Part shown: positions 8,000-16,936 of the stretch, in pieces | Position numbering within the stretch: position 1 is the stretch's first letter | Layout of the letters: the number at the start of each line of letters is the position of its first letter | DNA from: VXNE01 sp965206615 | GTDB lineage: Bacteria > Pseudomonadota > Gammaproteobacteria > Pseudomonadales > Azotimanducaceae | NCBI GenBank assembly: GCA_965206615.1 | Contig: CBDBKI010000004.1 | Coordinates: 1 to 64,000, forward strand | Direction of reading: 5' to 3' | DNA length: 64,000 nucleotides | Position numbers and translations under genes: made by a program | Notes under the pieces: model-generated | Told to the model about the DNA's origin: nothing | The model's database searches: none | The model's input: only the letters and a program-made list of their open reading frames with translations

Positions 8000-8949
8000 C
8001 CGATTCCATCGATCCGGCCGAGATCACGGCGAAGGGATGCCGCTGGGTGCGCACGGAGGACGGGCGCATCGTCGAGTACTCCGTCACCGGCAGCACGCGC
8101 GCGGATGCGCACACGGTGGTTGCCGGGTACTTCGCGGTGACGGAGGAACCGGCATCGTGGACGCAGGCCTACGAGTCGCTGAACGTCCGCATGATCAACG
8201 TGTCGCTGCCCGGTCTCGGCATGAGTTCGCTGCACCCGGGTCGGAAGGTGGCCGAGTGGCCGCAGACCGACCTGGACCCGATTCTCGAGGCGGAGGACGT
8301 GCGGGACTTCCACGTCTACGGCGTCAGTTACGGGACGATTCACGCGATGGCCGTGGCCCGGCACTACGGCCCGGGCCGCGTGCGAACGATGGGGCTGCGC
8401 GTGCCGTACTTCGGGCTGCCGCTGTCCGGGGAACTCGGTCTGCCCGACGGCCAGCCGCGGCTTCCGGTGACGGAGGAGGTGGAGCGCAACACCCTCGACG
8501 TGCGGCGCTGGCGTGTCGGGTTCGGCCGCACGATGGGCCTGCCCGCGGACGAGGGTGACGAGAATCTGGAGCCCCCGGAGGTTTTCGCGGCGCAGTTGGA
8601 AGCGATGGCGGAGCCCGCCGCGCGCAGCTATGCCGCCATGAGCCGCGACTACCCGGAAGAACTCGAGGTGTTGGGGCGCAGCACGATCTCCCTGGACGCC
8701 ATGATGTACATGATGGCCCGGGACGTGGCGCTCGACCTGCCCGGGCTCGATCCGCGCAAGGTCGAGCTGGCGGGCGACCGGGTGGTCGTGTGGTACGCCG
8801 CGGACGACGAGGACTGCCCGCCGTCACACGGGAAGTGGCTCGCGGAGCACTTCGGCGCGAGGACGCGGGTGTTCGAAGGCTACGGGCACATCGGCGGGGC
8901 GATGATCGACCACGCGGGGTTCATCCGGGAGCTGACGGGCGCGTCTTGA
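7996..8949 (+). CDS. Alpha/beta hydrolase
   Basis: This 317-residue cytoplasmic hydrolase has its nucleophile at about residue 111 in GVSYG and its catalytic His near the C-terminus in GYGHIGG; a likely acid is among the Asp residues of WYAADDEDCP. A strong Shine-Dalgarno (GGAGGAG) precedes ATG 7996. The cap region is long and rich in Met, Pro and charged residues. No signal peptide is seen. Location in one transcription unit with a GST suggests a shared catabolic or detoxification role, but the substrate is not evident. Confidence 0.8.
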   Translation: MTDSIDPAEITAKGCRWVRTEDGRIVEYSVTGSTRADAHTVVAGYFAVTEEPASWTQAYESLNVRMINVSLPGLGMSSLHPGRKVAEWPQTDLDPILEAEDVRDFHVYGVSYGTIHAMAVARHYGPGRVRTMGLRVPYFGLPLSGELGLPDGQPRLPVTEEVERNTLDVRRWRVGFGRTMGLPADEGDENLEPPEVFAAQLEAMAEPAARSYAAMSRDYPEELEVLGRSTISLDAMMYMMARDVALDLPGLDPRKVELAGDRVVVWYAADDEDCPPSHGKWLAEHFGARTRVFEGYGHIGGAMIDHAGFIRELTGAS

Positions 8950-9308
8950 CGGACGCTTGGGGAACGGGGCGGTCCGGGGCGCGAAGGGTGCTCGTTCGGG
9001 CTACGCCGAAGTCGACGATTCATGCTCCTTGTCGCTGGCAAGACGATTCAGCGCAATGCGAATCAGGCGGTCGTCGAAGATCCGCAGCTTGCGTTGCCCC
9101 GCCCCGCCGAGGAGGCAGTTATCGTCGCACCAACTCGGCGACCAGGGCTCGGGCTGGCGTCAGCTTCTCGACGCCCGTTTTCTTCGCTACGTTCTGATAC
9201 CGCGATGTAGGCTGGAAGTACATATATCCAGTCTTTGGCGCCCGCTTCGCGGATCCTGGATTTCAGCTTCTCGACCCCTCGGGGCACCACTCGACCGGCG
9301 TGCACGCC
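8950..9308. other. Intergenic stretch with a possible decayed minus-strand gene
   Basis: No intact gene is seen in these 359 bases. On the minus strand two neighbouring frames read like protein: GVEKLKSRIREAGAKDWIY (about 9275-9220), then NVAKKTGVEKLTPARALVAELVRR ending at a stop near 9120. The shared GVEKL element suggests they once formed one protein, now frameshifted. I cannot name a family. The rest is arginine-rich noise. Confidence 0.3.
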
Positions 9309-10124
9309 TCACGTGTTCGCGTTGCGTCCCACCAGCAGACCGCCGTCTACCGGGAGCACGGTGCCCGTCACGTAGGCCCCGGCGGCGCTCGCGAAATAGG
9401 CGCATGCCGCGCCGATCTCCTCCGGCTTGCCGGGACGGCCTACGACCGTCATGGCCGAGATGGCCGCGTGACCCTCCTCGGTCGCGAGGTAGGGGTCGAG
9501 CATGCCGGGGAACGGCCCCGGGGCGATGGCGTTGAAGGTGATGTTCCGCCCGCCCGCCCGGCCGCCCTTGTTGCCGAGCCGCCCTGCGCACTGTCTCGTG
9601 AAGTGGATCAGGGAGGCCTTGCCCATGGGGTAGGCCCAGTCGTTGTCGGTGGGGATGCGGATCCCGTCGACGGAGGCGATGTTGACGACGGCAGCGTGCG
9701 GCCCGCGGCTCCCCGCTTCCGTGAGGAGCGGCAGGCACGCCTGCGTGAGTGCGAAGGGCGCGCGCTGGTTCACCCGGGTGACCGTGTCCCACATGTCCAT
9801 GTCGAACTCGCCGAACCGGCCCATGTAGTTCCCGAGCGCCGCGTTGTTCACGAGGACGTCGAGCTTCCCGTCGTGTTCCTCGAACGTCTTGGCGAGGCCG
9901 GCGATGTCCTCGTCCTTCGCGAGGTCCGCCTGCAGCGGGATGCACTCCCCCGGTCCTTCCTGGGCGAGCTTCTCTGCAGTCGCGGAGAGGTCGCTGCGCG
10001 AGGCGATGTACACCCGCGCTCCACCCGCCACGAAGACCCCTGCGATGCCGCGTCCGATACCGCCGCCGCCACCGGTGACGCATACGACCTTTCCTGCGAC
10101 GCTGAACATGCCGTTGAAATCCAC
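9309..10124 (-). CDS. Short-chain dehydrogenase/reductase
   Basis: This classical SDR has 271 residues and is probably NADP(H)-dependent. The cofactor loop is TGGGGGIG near residue 18, the structural motif is NNAA at about residue 92, the catalytic Ser is in NIASVDG, and the Tyr/Lys pair is Y-P-M-G-K at about residue 165. The C-terminus shows VTGTVLPVDGG, typical of the family. The long insertion with NKGGRAGGRN before NITFNAIAPG is seen in RhlG-like members. It lies 46 nt downstream of the phytanoyl-CoA dioxygenase and probably oxidises or reduces the same metabolite. Confidence 0.9.
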   Translation of the reverse strand: MDFNGMFSVAGKVVCVTGGGGGIGRGIAGVFVAGGARVYIASRSDLSATAEKLAQEGPGECIPLQADLAKDEDIAGLAKTFEEHDGKLDVLVNNAALGNYMGRFGEFDMDMWDTVTRVNQRAPFALTQACLPLLTEAGSRGPHAAVVNIASVDGIRIPTDNDWAYPMGKASLIHFTRQCAGRLGNKGGRAGGRNITFNAIAPGPFPGMLDPYLATEEGHAAISAMTVVGRPGKPEEIGAACAYFASAAGAYVTGTVLPVDGGLLVGRNANT

Positions 10125-10170
10125 GGAGTCCTCCCTGGCTGGTTGTCGTTGACGAGAGTGGTTCGCGCCC

Positions 10171-10860
10171 TCAGATCTTCGACGCTTCCATGGCGTATCC
10201 GAACTTCTTCATGTCGGTGTCCTGCTCCCCCTTCGCGGTGTGGAAGAAGAGGTCCGCGCCGAGCAGTTGCCGCATGCCCTCGGGGGCGCTGGCCATGTAC
10301 TCCTCGTCCTCGAGCAGGTACCGGAAGTCGTCGATGGGCTGCGTGTATAGGCGCTGGTAAGTCGCATGCAGGACGGTACGCGTACCCTCGATCTTGCGCT
10401 CGGGCGAGCCGTGCCAGATCGCGCCGTCCCAGACTGCCACGTCGCCCTTCTCCGCCTCGATGGAAACGGTCTTCGCCGACTGGGCTTCCTCCGGCGAGGG
10501 CGGACGCCGCAGACGGTGGGACCCCGGCACGACCATCGTCGCACCGCCCTCCTCCGTCATGCCCTCGCACGCGACGCAGAAGGTCGCGAGCAGATTGTGC
10601 TCGGGCAACGGTATCGGCATCCAGTTCGAGTCGGAGTGCACGCCGGGACCGCCCTGTCCCTTGCGCTTGATGCTGCCGACGATACGGCCGACGCGCATGG
10701 CCTTGCCGCAGGCGAACTCCCCGAATGCCATGATCTTCGGCAGCGTCGCCACCTTGTCCACCGCGGGGTGCTTGCCCAGCAGCATCGGTGCGCCGGCCAT
10801 ACCGCCGGCCGCGTCGCGGGTCTTCGCATACTTGTGGATGGCTTCCCGCATCTCGTCCAT
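10171..10860 (-). CDS. Phytanoyl-CoA dioxygenase family protein (PhyH), main part
   Basis: This encodes a non-haem Fe(II)/2-oxoglutarate oxygenase. The iron ligands are visible: the H-x-D motif in GVHSDSNW and the distal His in IWHGS, followed by the oxoglutarate-binding Arg in EGTRTVLH. 229 residues are read from ATG 10860, which is only a convenience start: the same frame continues upstream with real protein sequence (EELGLTDAVEHFREHGYALIREAG). The true start is out of frame at 11036. PhyH proteins hydroxylate fatty acyl or small-molecule substrates; the partner SDR downstream would act on the resulting alcohol. Confidence 0.82.
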   Translation of the reverse strand: MDEMREAIHKYAKTRDAAGGMAGAPMLLGKHPAVDKVATLPKIMAFGEFACGKAMRVGRIVGSIKRKGQGGPGVHSDSNWMPIPLPEHNLLATFCVACEGMTEEGGATMVVPGSHRLRRPPSPEEAQSAKTVSIEAEKGDVAVWDGAIWHGSPERKIEGTRTVLHATYQRLYTQPIDDFRYLLEDEEYMASAPEGMRQLLGADLFFHTAKGEQDTDMKKFGYAMEASKI

Positions 10861-11036
10861 GAGGGAGGGCGGTCCGGCCTCGCGGATGAGCGCGTAGCCG
10901 TGCTCCCGGAAGTGCTCGACCGCGTCGGTCAGGCCGAGTTCCTCGATACGCGGCGCAACTCGTTCGATAACTCGTACGGCTTGACCCAGTTGGCGCCGTG
11001 TTCTTCCGCGGCAACGCTCGCTTCCGCTTCCGCCAT
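10861..11036 (-). pseudogene. N-terminal segment of the PhyH gene, out of frame
   Basis: ATG 11036 opens a frame encoding MAEAEASVAAEEHGANWVKP and stops at 10929. From about 10950 onward the frame of the PhyH gene gives natural sequence right up to ATG 10860. Joining them with one base change gives an ordinary PhyH N-terminus and a total of about 288 residues. Shift point lies between about 10945 and 10985. Confidence 0.6.
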
Positions 11037-11107
11037 GGTCAGTGTCCCTTTGTGGAGTCGTCTAGCGCGATGCTAGCAGACTGCCGGATGGCGATGCGAG
11101 GCGAACA

Positions 11108-11977
11108 TCAGCGCCAGCGGGACGGCACGAGGTCGAGACCGCCGAGGCGCGCCGAGAGCACTTCCACCGCCGCGCGGTCCCCGCCCGCCCACTGCAGCTC
11201 GGCCAGCGATTCGCCAAGGGGAACGTCCTCGACGAGCGTGGCCAGGTGCCGGTAGAGGGCGACTTCTCTGCGCATCGCGTTCAGGGCGGCGGCCAACCGT
11301 GCGGCCCCGCGCACGCGGACGGCCCAGGCCGAAGAGTCCGCGGGGATCGCCTCGACGGTACCGTAGTGCGAGAGCAGCGCGGCGGCGGTCTTGGCGCCGA
11401 ACCCGCGGATGCCGGGAATCCCGTCGGCGGTGTCTCCGACCAGGGCGAGCCAGTCCGGGATGCTCGCCGGCGCGACGCCGTTGCGGTCGCGCACACCGTC
11501 TTCGTCGATCACCCGACGCCGGATGCGGTCGACCTGCACGACCCGTGTGCCCACGACGCACTGCCCGAGGTCCTTGTCGGGCGTCAGGATGCGAACCTGC
11601 TCGACCTCGTCGCGCCAGCGCCGGGCGGCGGTCGCGAGGGCGTCGTCGGCTTCGTACTCGTCCATCGACCACACGACGATGCCGAGCGCCGCCGTGACCT
11701 CCTCGACGAGGTCGAACTGCGCGGCCAGCGCGGGGTCCATACCCTCCCCCGTCTTGTAGCCGTCGAACAGCCGGTTGCGGAACGACTCGACCGGGTTGTC
11801 GTAGGCGACGGCAAGGTGCGTCGCCCGTTCGTCCGGGTCATCCATCAGGCGCAGCAGCGATGCGGCGACGCCGACGGTGGCCTTGACGTCCTGGCCATTG
11901 GGCGCGGTGCGACCAGGCCGCGGCGCGTAGTGCGCGCGGAAGAGTTCGAACGTGCCGTCGATCAGGTGCAGTCGCAT
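11108..11977 (-). CDS. 5'-3' exonuclease (PolA N-domain / FEN type)
   Basis: This 289-residue stand-alone flap/5' exonuclease resembles the N-terminal domain of DNA polymerase I. The start MRLHLIDGTFELFRAHY carries the first metal-binding Asp. The acidic cluster DEYEADDALATAA and TPDKDLGQ (resolvase-like domain) and the helix-hairpin-helix GDTADGIPGIRGFGAKTAAALL are all in order. The protein would remove RNA primers or flaps, or process damaged DNA. ATG 11977 is chosen because it begins exactly at the family N-terminus. It is transcribed divergently from the OLD-type ATPase gene, with 73 bp between starts. Confidence 0.93.
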   Translation of the reverse strand: MRLHLIDGTFELFRAHYAPRPGRTAPNGQDVKATVGVAASLLRLMDDPDERATHLAVAYDNPVESFRNRLFDGYKTGEGMDPALAAQFDLVEEVTAALGIVVWSMDEYEADDALATAARRWRDEVEQVRILTPDKDLGQCVVGTRVVQVDRIRRRVIDEDGVRDRNGVAPASIPDWLALVGDTADGIPGIRGFGAKTAAALLSHYGTVEAIPADSSAWAVRVRGAARLAAALNAMRREVALYRHLATLVEDVPLGESLAELQWAGGDRAAVEVLSARLGGLDLVPSRWR

Positions 11978-12050
11978 GGGTCGTCTGAGGTTATCCTTCC
12001 AGCGTCTCGGAGCCAAATGGCGCCCGTCTGGACGGGCTCGCGGAGGACGG

Positions 12051-13787
12051 ATGCTGACCAAGATCACCGTTCGCAACTTCAAGCGCTTCGGGGAGGCCGA
12101 CATAGCACTTGGGAACCCGGTGGTCTTCGTCGGTCCCAACAACTCGGGAAAGACCTCGGCGTTACAGGCGCTGGCGCTCTGGGACATCGGGCTCAAACGC
12201 TGGAACGAACGGCGGTCGGGTCAGCGAACGCCGGAGAAGAGACCCGGGGTCGCGGTCAACAGGCGCGATCTCGTGTCCCTGCCAGTCCCCGATGCGAACC
12301 ACCTGTGGCACGAGCTGCACGTCCGGGACGTTCGCAAAGTCGATGGTCGCCAACAGACCAGCAACGTCCGCATAGACATTGTGGTCGAGGGCGTTACGGA
12401 GGATCGACAGTGGACCTGCGGGCTGGAATTCGACTACGCGAACGAAGAGTCGTTCTATTGTCGCCCGCTTCGCTTGAGTGAAGGGAGAACTCCGGAGCGT
12501 ATGCCTGTTCCGGGGGAAGCGGCGCTTGTCCAGATCGCCTTCCTCCCACCGATGTCCGGCCTGGCGGCGACCGAGACCCGGCTCGACCAGGGAGCCGTAA
12601 ATGTCCGCATCGGGGAAGGCAGAACCGCGGAGGTGTTGCGGAACCTCTGCTATCGGATTCATGAGGATCACCCGGAGCAGTGGGATGTGCTCGCTGCGCA
12701 GATCAGGAGCCTGTTTGGTTCCCAGCTCCACTCGCCGCGTTACGTTGCGGAGCGGGGAGAGATCGTAATGACGTACGCAGAGTCGCGGGTGACGCTCGAC
12801 CTGTCCTCCAGCGGCCGCGGCCTCCAGCAAACTCTCCTCTTGCTGGCGTACATGTATGCGAACCCGGGTGCCGTGTTGCTGTTGGACGAGCCGGACGCGC
12901 ATCTCGAGATACTCCGTCAACGCCAGATCTACCAGCTCCTGACGAAGGTTGGACGTGAGAGTGGGAGTCAGGTGATTGCTGCGAGCCACTCTGAAGTGCT
13001 GCTGAACGAAGCCGCGGACCGGGACCTCGTCGTCGCGTTCGTCGGTCAGCCCCATCCGATCGACGATCGCCGCAGTCAGGTGCTGAAGGCTCTGCGCGAA
13101 ATCGGGTTCGAGCAGTACTATCAGGCGGAGCAGACGGGTTGGGTTCTGTACCTCGAAGGATCGACTGACCTTTCGATCCTGCAAGCCTTCGCAGACACCC
13201 TTGGCCATGAGCGGGCCTCAACTGTGCTTGAGCGACCGTTCGTGCGCTACGTCGGAAATCAACCTCGAGCGGTCAGGCAGCACTACCACGGAATTCGAGA
13301 GGCGGTGGCCCATCTCCGGGGAGTGGCCCTGTTCGACCGCCTTGACGGTGGTACGCCTGACATCGCTCCCGTGGAGTGCCTGATGTGGGAGCAGTGTGAG
13401 GTCGAGAACTACTTTTGCTCCCGGGCGACGTTGGAAGCGTACGCAACGCAGTCTGCGTCCAGTGACGTGGTCGGTCCGCTCTTCGCAAGAGCCGAGGCAA
13501 AGAAGCGGCTCGAAGCTATGCGGGAGGCCATCGAGGAAATCAGCCAAGCGCTGGAGAGGCTGGGTCGGGGGTCGCCGAGGGGACCAACCATCAAGGCGAG
13601 CGACGACTTCCTGGACCCCCTGTTCAGGACGTACTTCGCGAAACTGGGGCTGCCCAACCTCATGGCGAAGAAGAACTTCCATGAACTCGTCGAGTACGTG
13701 CCGGAAGACGAGATCGACCGGGAGGTGCGTGACAAGCTGGACGCCATCGTTGCCGTTGCTGCCTCGGCAACACCACTACGAACGTAA
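12051..13787 (+). CDS. OLD-family ATPase with C-terminal Toprim-like nuclease region
   Basis: The 578-residue protein starts as an ABC/SMC-type ATPase: Walker A GPNNSGKT at residues 28-35, signature LSSSGRGLQQ, Walker B VLLLDEPDAHL and switch His in ASHSEVL. After about residue 360 follows VLYLEGSTDLSIL, which matches the Glu motif of the OLD Toprim domain, then LFDRLDGG with an acidic pair. OLD proteins such as P2 Old and GajA are nucleases of phage-defence systems. No GajB helicase is adjacent. A good RBS (GGAGG) precedes ATG 12051. Its end overlaps the convergent GIY-YIG gene by 12 bp, so the two transcription units abut tail to tail. Confidence 0.85.
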   Translation: MLTKITVRNFKRFGEADIALGNPVVFVGPNNSGKTSALQALALWDIGLKRWNERRSGQRTPEKRPGVAVNRRDLVSLPVPDANHLWHELHVRDVRKVDGRQQTSNVRIDIVVEGVTEDRQWTCGLEFDYANEESFYCRPLRLSEGRTPERMPVPGEAALVQIAFLPPMSGLAATETRLDQGAVNVRIGEGRTAEVLRNLCYRIHEDHPEQWDVLAAQIRSLFGSQLHSPRYVAERGEIVMTYAESRVTLDLSSSGRGLQQTLLLLAYMYANPGAVLLLDEPDAHLEILRQRQIYQLLTKVGRESGSQVIAASHSEVLLNEAADRDLVVAFVGQPHPIDDRRSQVLKALREIGFEQYYQAEQTGWVLYLEGSTDLSILQAFADTLGHERASTVLERPFVRYVGNQPRAVRQHYHGIREAVAHLRGVALFDRLDGGTPDIAPVECLMWEQCEVENYFCSRATLEAYATQSASSDVVGPLFARAEAKKRLEAMREAIEEISQALERLGRGSPRGPTIKASDDFLDPLFRTYFAKLGLPNLMAKKNFHELVEYVPEDEIDREVRDKLDAIVAVAASATPLRT

Positions 13788-14537
13788 GCCTCCGCTGGCG
13801 TCGACCGTTCTCGGGCCCTGGCCCTCGATGAGTTGCTGCAACCGGTCCAGAAAGCCGGATTCGTGTGACCCATCGACGAAGTCGTTGTTCCACAGGCCGG
13901 ATTCCCGCACGCGTTCGCGGTCCGAGTGCCTGCCGAGCCACTCCGCCGACGGAACATCCACGGGGGCCTCTCCGAAGCTGCTGAGCAGGGCGATGGCGTT
14001 CCGCTCGACGTAACCCCGGTCGCTGGCGGGCCCCGCCGGGTCGTCGATCTGCAGCCAGAGAAACGGCATGGCCCCGATGCGCCGGCTCACCTCGCGCTCC
14101 AGGGGGGCCTCGGTTTGCCTCAGGGTTGCGCGGTCCAATCCCAGCTTGTGTGCGGCCGCGCCGGCACCGGAACCCACGCCCCAGGATCGAGGCTCGTTCG
14201 TCCCTGCGCGCGCCTTCATCGCAGATCCGACCAGCAGGCGGAAGATCGATCCGCGATGGTTGCCAGTGCCACTGCGCGTCGAGCCCCGGTGCTGTGACAG
14301 CCGGCCCCACAGCTTCGATCCGGATCCTGCAGTCAGGGCGTGTGTCCCCACTCGCACGACCCGGTCGCCGGCCCGGCTGTCGCTGCGGCGCTCGCCGGGC
14401 TCGAAGAAGAAGTACACGCCGCGCTGGGGCCAAGCCATCCGGCCGTGGCAATCTTCGAGCGTGCGCCGTCCTCCACAACGCTCCTTGAGCTGCCCCAACA
14501 GTTCGTAGAAGCGGGCGACTTCGGTAGCGCGGTCCAT
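13776..14537 (-). CDS. GIY-YIG-like nuclease domain protein
   Basis: The 253-residue protein shows a GIY-YIG-type core near its N-terminus: RGVYFFFE (the GIY strand), RVVRVGTH (the YIG strand), then LWGRLSQHRG with the catalytic Arg helix and GNHRGSIFRLL. A conserved Glu followed by Asn appears later in YVERNAIALLS, as expected for the metal-binding Glu and its partner. The canonical tyrosines are replaced by Tyr/Val, as in several divergent subfamilies. It starts 3 nt after the stop of the DUF6884 gene on the same strand, so both are surely cotranscribed. A restriction-like or defence role is inferred. Confidence 0.7.
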   Translation of the reverse strand: MDRATEVARFYELLGQLKERCGGRRTLEDCHGRMAWPQRGVYFFFEPGERRSDSRAGDRVVRVGTHALTAGSGSKLWGRLSQHRGSTRSGTGNHRGSIFRLLVGSAMKARAGTNEPRSWGVGSGAGAAAHKLGLDRATLRQTEAPLEREVSRRIGAMPFLWLQIDDPAGPASDRGYVERNAIALLSSFGEAPVDVPSAEWLGRHSDRERVRESGLWNNDFVDGSHESGFLDRLQQLIEGQGPRTVDASGGLRS

Positions 14538-14540
14538 GTC

Positions 14541-15341
14541 TCAGCCGGTCCCATCGCCGAGGAACCGAATGGTACGCGCTGCCCAGTCGACGCTGGCCTG
14601 CCTGCCGGCGTCCAGCCAGGCCCTCGCCTGGGGACTGCTTCGAACGTTTGCCCACCACGGCCTGTGCGCGTAGGCGGACCGCGGCAGCCCGCCCACCATC
14701 GGGCCGATCTCGGAGAAGGCCAGCTCCACGACGCGTTCGCTGCGTGTGGCAAGGAAGTCGTGCAACGCACCGTACTTTGACGGTCCTGCCCCGCTGCCGC
14801 GTACGTGGGCACGACGGTTGCCGGACAGTTTGCGCTCTGGCCCGGACGAGGCTTGCGTTGCCGGTGCGCGCACGATCCGGGGTGGTGCGGAGTCACCACG
14901 CTGCAGGGTCGCCAGCCACGCGTCCAGGAACTGCTGTTGCCGCCCGATTGGGAGATGCGCGAGCGGAGTGTCGACCACCGGCGCCCGGCGCGTCAGCCAG
15001 TCCATCAGGAACTCCCGGTACTTCTGCCCGGCCAACACCACGACCCGGTCGACCGGGGGCAGGGCTCTTTCCATCTGGGCGACTACCCCCTGCGCCCACG
15101 ACCGGCGTTCCGACACGCGCATGTCGTTGAGCGTCAGATCGTAGGGGTCGACCTGCTGACCCGGCTTCATCAGGCCATGCTTCGCCGACAGGATGAACCA
15201 GGGAGCACCGAGTTCTTCCACTACGGCCCGCATCTTGCGGAAGAGCGGAGACTCGTACAGGTCCCGCGCCGGTGCCCGAGCGCTGCGCTTGCGGGATGCG
15301 CACGGGATGAGATAAACCTCGGGAATCACCGGCGTCAGCAT
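14541..15341 (-). CDS. DUF6884 protein with C-terminal DUF7662-like domain
   Basis: The N-terminal domain (VYLIPCASRKRS, ARDLYESPLF, WFILSAKHGLM, PYDLTLNDM) matches the DUF6884 pattern found in phage and defence-linked genes. After a variable linker, residues about 195-265 (KYGALHDFLATR, ELAFSEIGPMVGGLP, WWANVRSSPQARAWLDAG) match the small DUF7662-type domain often seen beside restriction genes. ATG 15341 is the last start that keeps the core intact. The frame upstream (KFYEALLDGRVFADRATL) also looks coding, and a strong GGAGGT-ATG at 15409 sits one frame off, so the real N-terminus is probably longer and frameshifted. No enzyme activity is known. Confidence 0.65.
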   Translation of the reverse strand: MLTPVIPEVYLIPCASRKRSARAPARDLYESPLFRKMRAVVEELGAPWFILSAKHGLMKPGQQVDPYDLTLNDMRVSERRSWAQGVVAQMERALPPVDRVVVLAGQKYREFLMDWLTRRAPVVDTPLAHLPIGRQQQFLDAWLATLQRGDSAPPRIVRAPATQASSGPERKLSGNRRAHVRGSGAGPSKYGALHDFLATRSERVVELAFSEIGPMVGGLPRSAYAHRPWWANVRSSPQARAWLDAGRQASVDWAARTIRFLGDGTG

Positions 15342-15574
15342 CGTCGCGAGCGTTGCGCGGTCGGCGAAAACCCGGCCGTCGAGCAGGGCCTCGTAGAACT
15401 TCGCAGCATGTGGACCTCCGGGGCTGGCCTGCCGGGAGTGGACAGGATACCGTGTCGCGTTTGCTTGGCAGCGCCACGGCGCGGCGCGCCGCAACCACTT
15501 CCTCTGAGACTCCCGTACCGCGAGATGGATCCGCACCCCCGCCATTCCCCCACGCGCCGGCGCGTCGCACCCTG

Positions 15575-16936
15575 ATGGCCACGCCACCGCGCAGGCCACG
15601 CGTCGCCGGTTTCACCGGCGGTGGCGTGGGAGGGCATCTCTTGCGCCTGGGATCGTTCATGGCCGTGGGTTCGGTCGCCTTGAACGCGGCCCAGGTCGGA
15701 GAGGCCGTGTTCCTCGGGATGGTGGGCACCGAGGCGCTGGCCGCGATGGGTTTCGCGTTCCCGATCACGATCACGATGTTCGCGTTCGCGGGCGGCATCG
15801 GTACGGGCGCATCATCCGTGATCGCGCGTGCCATGGGGGCCGGGGACCGGGAGCGGGCAGCCGTACTGGCCACGCACGCGCAAATCCTGGGGCTGGCGGT
15901 GGGCATCGTCCTGGCTGTTCTGGGTGCGGTGTTCGCAGCGGACATCGTGACCGCACTCGGCGCGAGCGGCGCGGTGCGGGACATGACGATCGAATACCTG
16001 CGCGTCTACATGCTCGGCGTGCCCTTCTTCCTGCTGTCGATCGTGGGATCGACGCTGCTGCGGGCCACCGGCAGGGCCGCCAGTCCGGGCATCGTGATGG
16101 CGGTCGGCTCGATCCTGCAGGTGCTCTTCTGCCCGATACTGATCTTCGGCTGGTTCGGTCTGCCGGCGCTCGGTATCGCCGGCGCGGCGTGGGCCTACGT
16201 GGCGTCGCGGCTGATCAGCGTCTGGGTCTACATGATCGTGATGTCCCGGGCGCGCATCCTGCGCCGCACGGTCCATGGACTGTGGAAGTCGTGGGGTGCG
16301 ATCCTGCACGTCGGCGGGCCCGCGATCGCGAGCGGACTGATCAACCCGGTCTCCATGCTGATCGTCACGCGCCTGCTCGCGGGGCACGGGCACGAGGTGG
16401 TCGCGGGGTTCAACGTGGCGTCCCGTGTGGAGATGCTCTCCCACATGATTCTCTGGTCCGCATCGTCTTCCATCGAGCCGTTCGTAGGGCAGAACTGGGG
16501 CGGGCGCCGCTTCGACCGCGTCCGGTCGGCGCTCAAGATGACCGAGGGCTTCTGCATCCTGTGGGGCGTATTCACCTTCGCCGTGCTCGCGACATCCGGA
16601 GAGTTCCTGGTGTCGCTCATTGACGAGAACGCCGTGGTCGTCGCCGTGGCCGTGGCGTTCTTCTTCATCGTTGCGCCGAGCATCGGGGGCATGGGGGTGA
16701 TGCAGGTCGCGATCGCCTGCTTCAATGCGCGCGGTAGGCCGATGCCGGCCCTCACGATCTCGGCGGTCCGCACCTTCGTGCTCTACATACCGCTGGTGAT
16801 CGTCGGCAACGCGCTGTGGGGATACGTCGGCATCTTCGTCGCCACCGCCATCACCAACGTCGTGATGGGCGCGGTGGGCTGGCAATGGAACAGGGTCTCC
16901 GTGAACCGGGCGATCGCGCGGGAGATGGGATCGTAG
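15575..16936 (+). CDS. MATE-family multidrug efflux transporter
   Basis: The 453-residue polytopic membrane protein has about 12 hydrophobic segments in two similar halves, typical of MatE (NorM/DinF) cation antiporters. Markers are GSVALNAAQVGEAVFLGMVG in the first helix pair, FAGGIGTGASSVIARAMGAGD between helices 2 and 3, and SSIEPFVGQNWG in the second half. The ATG at 15575 is used because the sequence before it is Pro/Arg-rich and lacks an RBS. Substrate is likely a cationic drug or metabolite exported with Na+ or H+ influx. It stands alone. Confidence 0.9.
   Translation: MATPPRRPRVAGFTGGGVGGHLLRLGSFMAVGSVALNAAQVGEAVFLGMVGTEALAAMGFAFPITITMFAFAGGIGTGASSVIARAMGAGDRERAAVLATHAQILGLAVGIVLAVLGAVFAADIVTALGASGAVRDMTIEYLRVYMLGVPFFLLSIVGSTLLRATGRAASPGIVMAVGSILQVLFCPILIFGWFGLPALGIAGAAWAYVASRLISVWVYMIVMSRARILRRTVHGLWKSWGAILHVGGPAIASGLINPVSMLIVTRLLAGHGHEVVAGFNVASRVEMLSHMILWSASSSIEPFVGQNWGGRRFDRVRSALKMTEGFCILWGVFTFAVLATSGEFLVSLIDENAVVVAVAVAFFFIVAPSIGGMGVMQVAIACFNARGRPMPALTISAVRTFVLYIPLVIVGNALWGYVGIFVATAITNVVMGAVGWQWNRVSVNRAIAREMGS

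Noticed and set aside
12051..13787. Gabija system
   Set aside because: The ATPase resembles GajA only in domain order, and there is no GajB helicase gene on either side.
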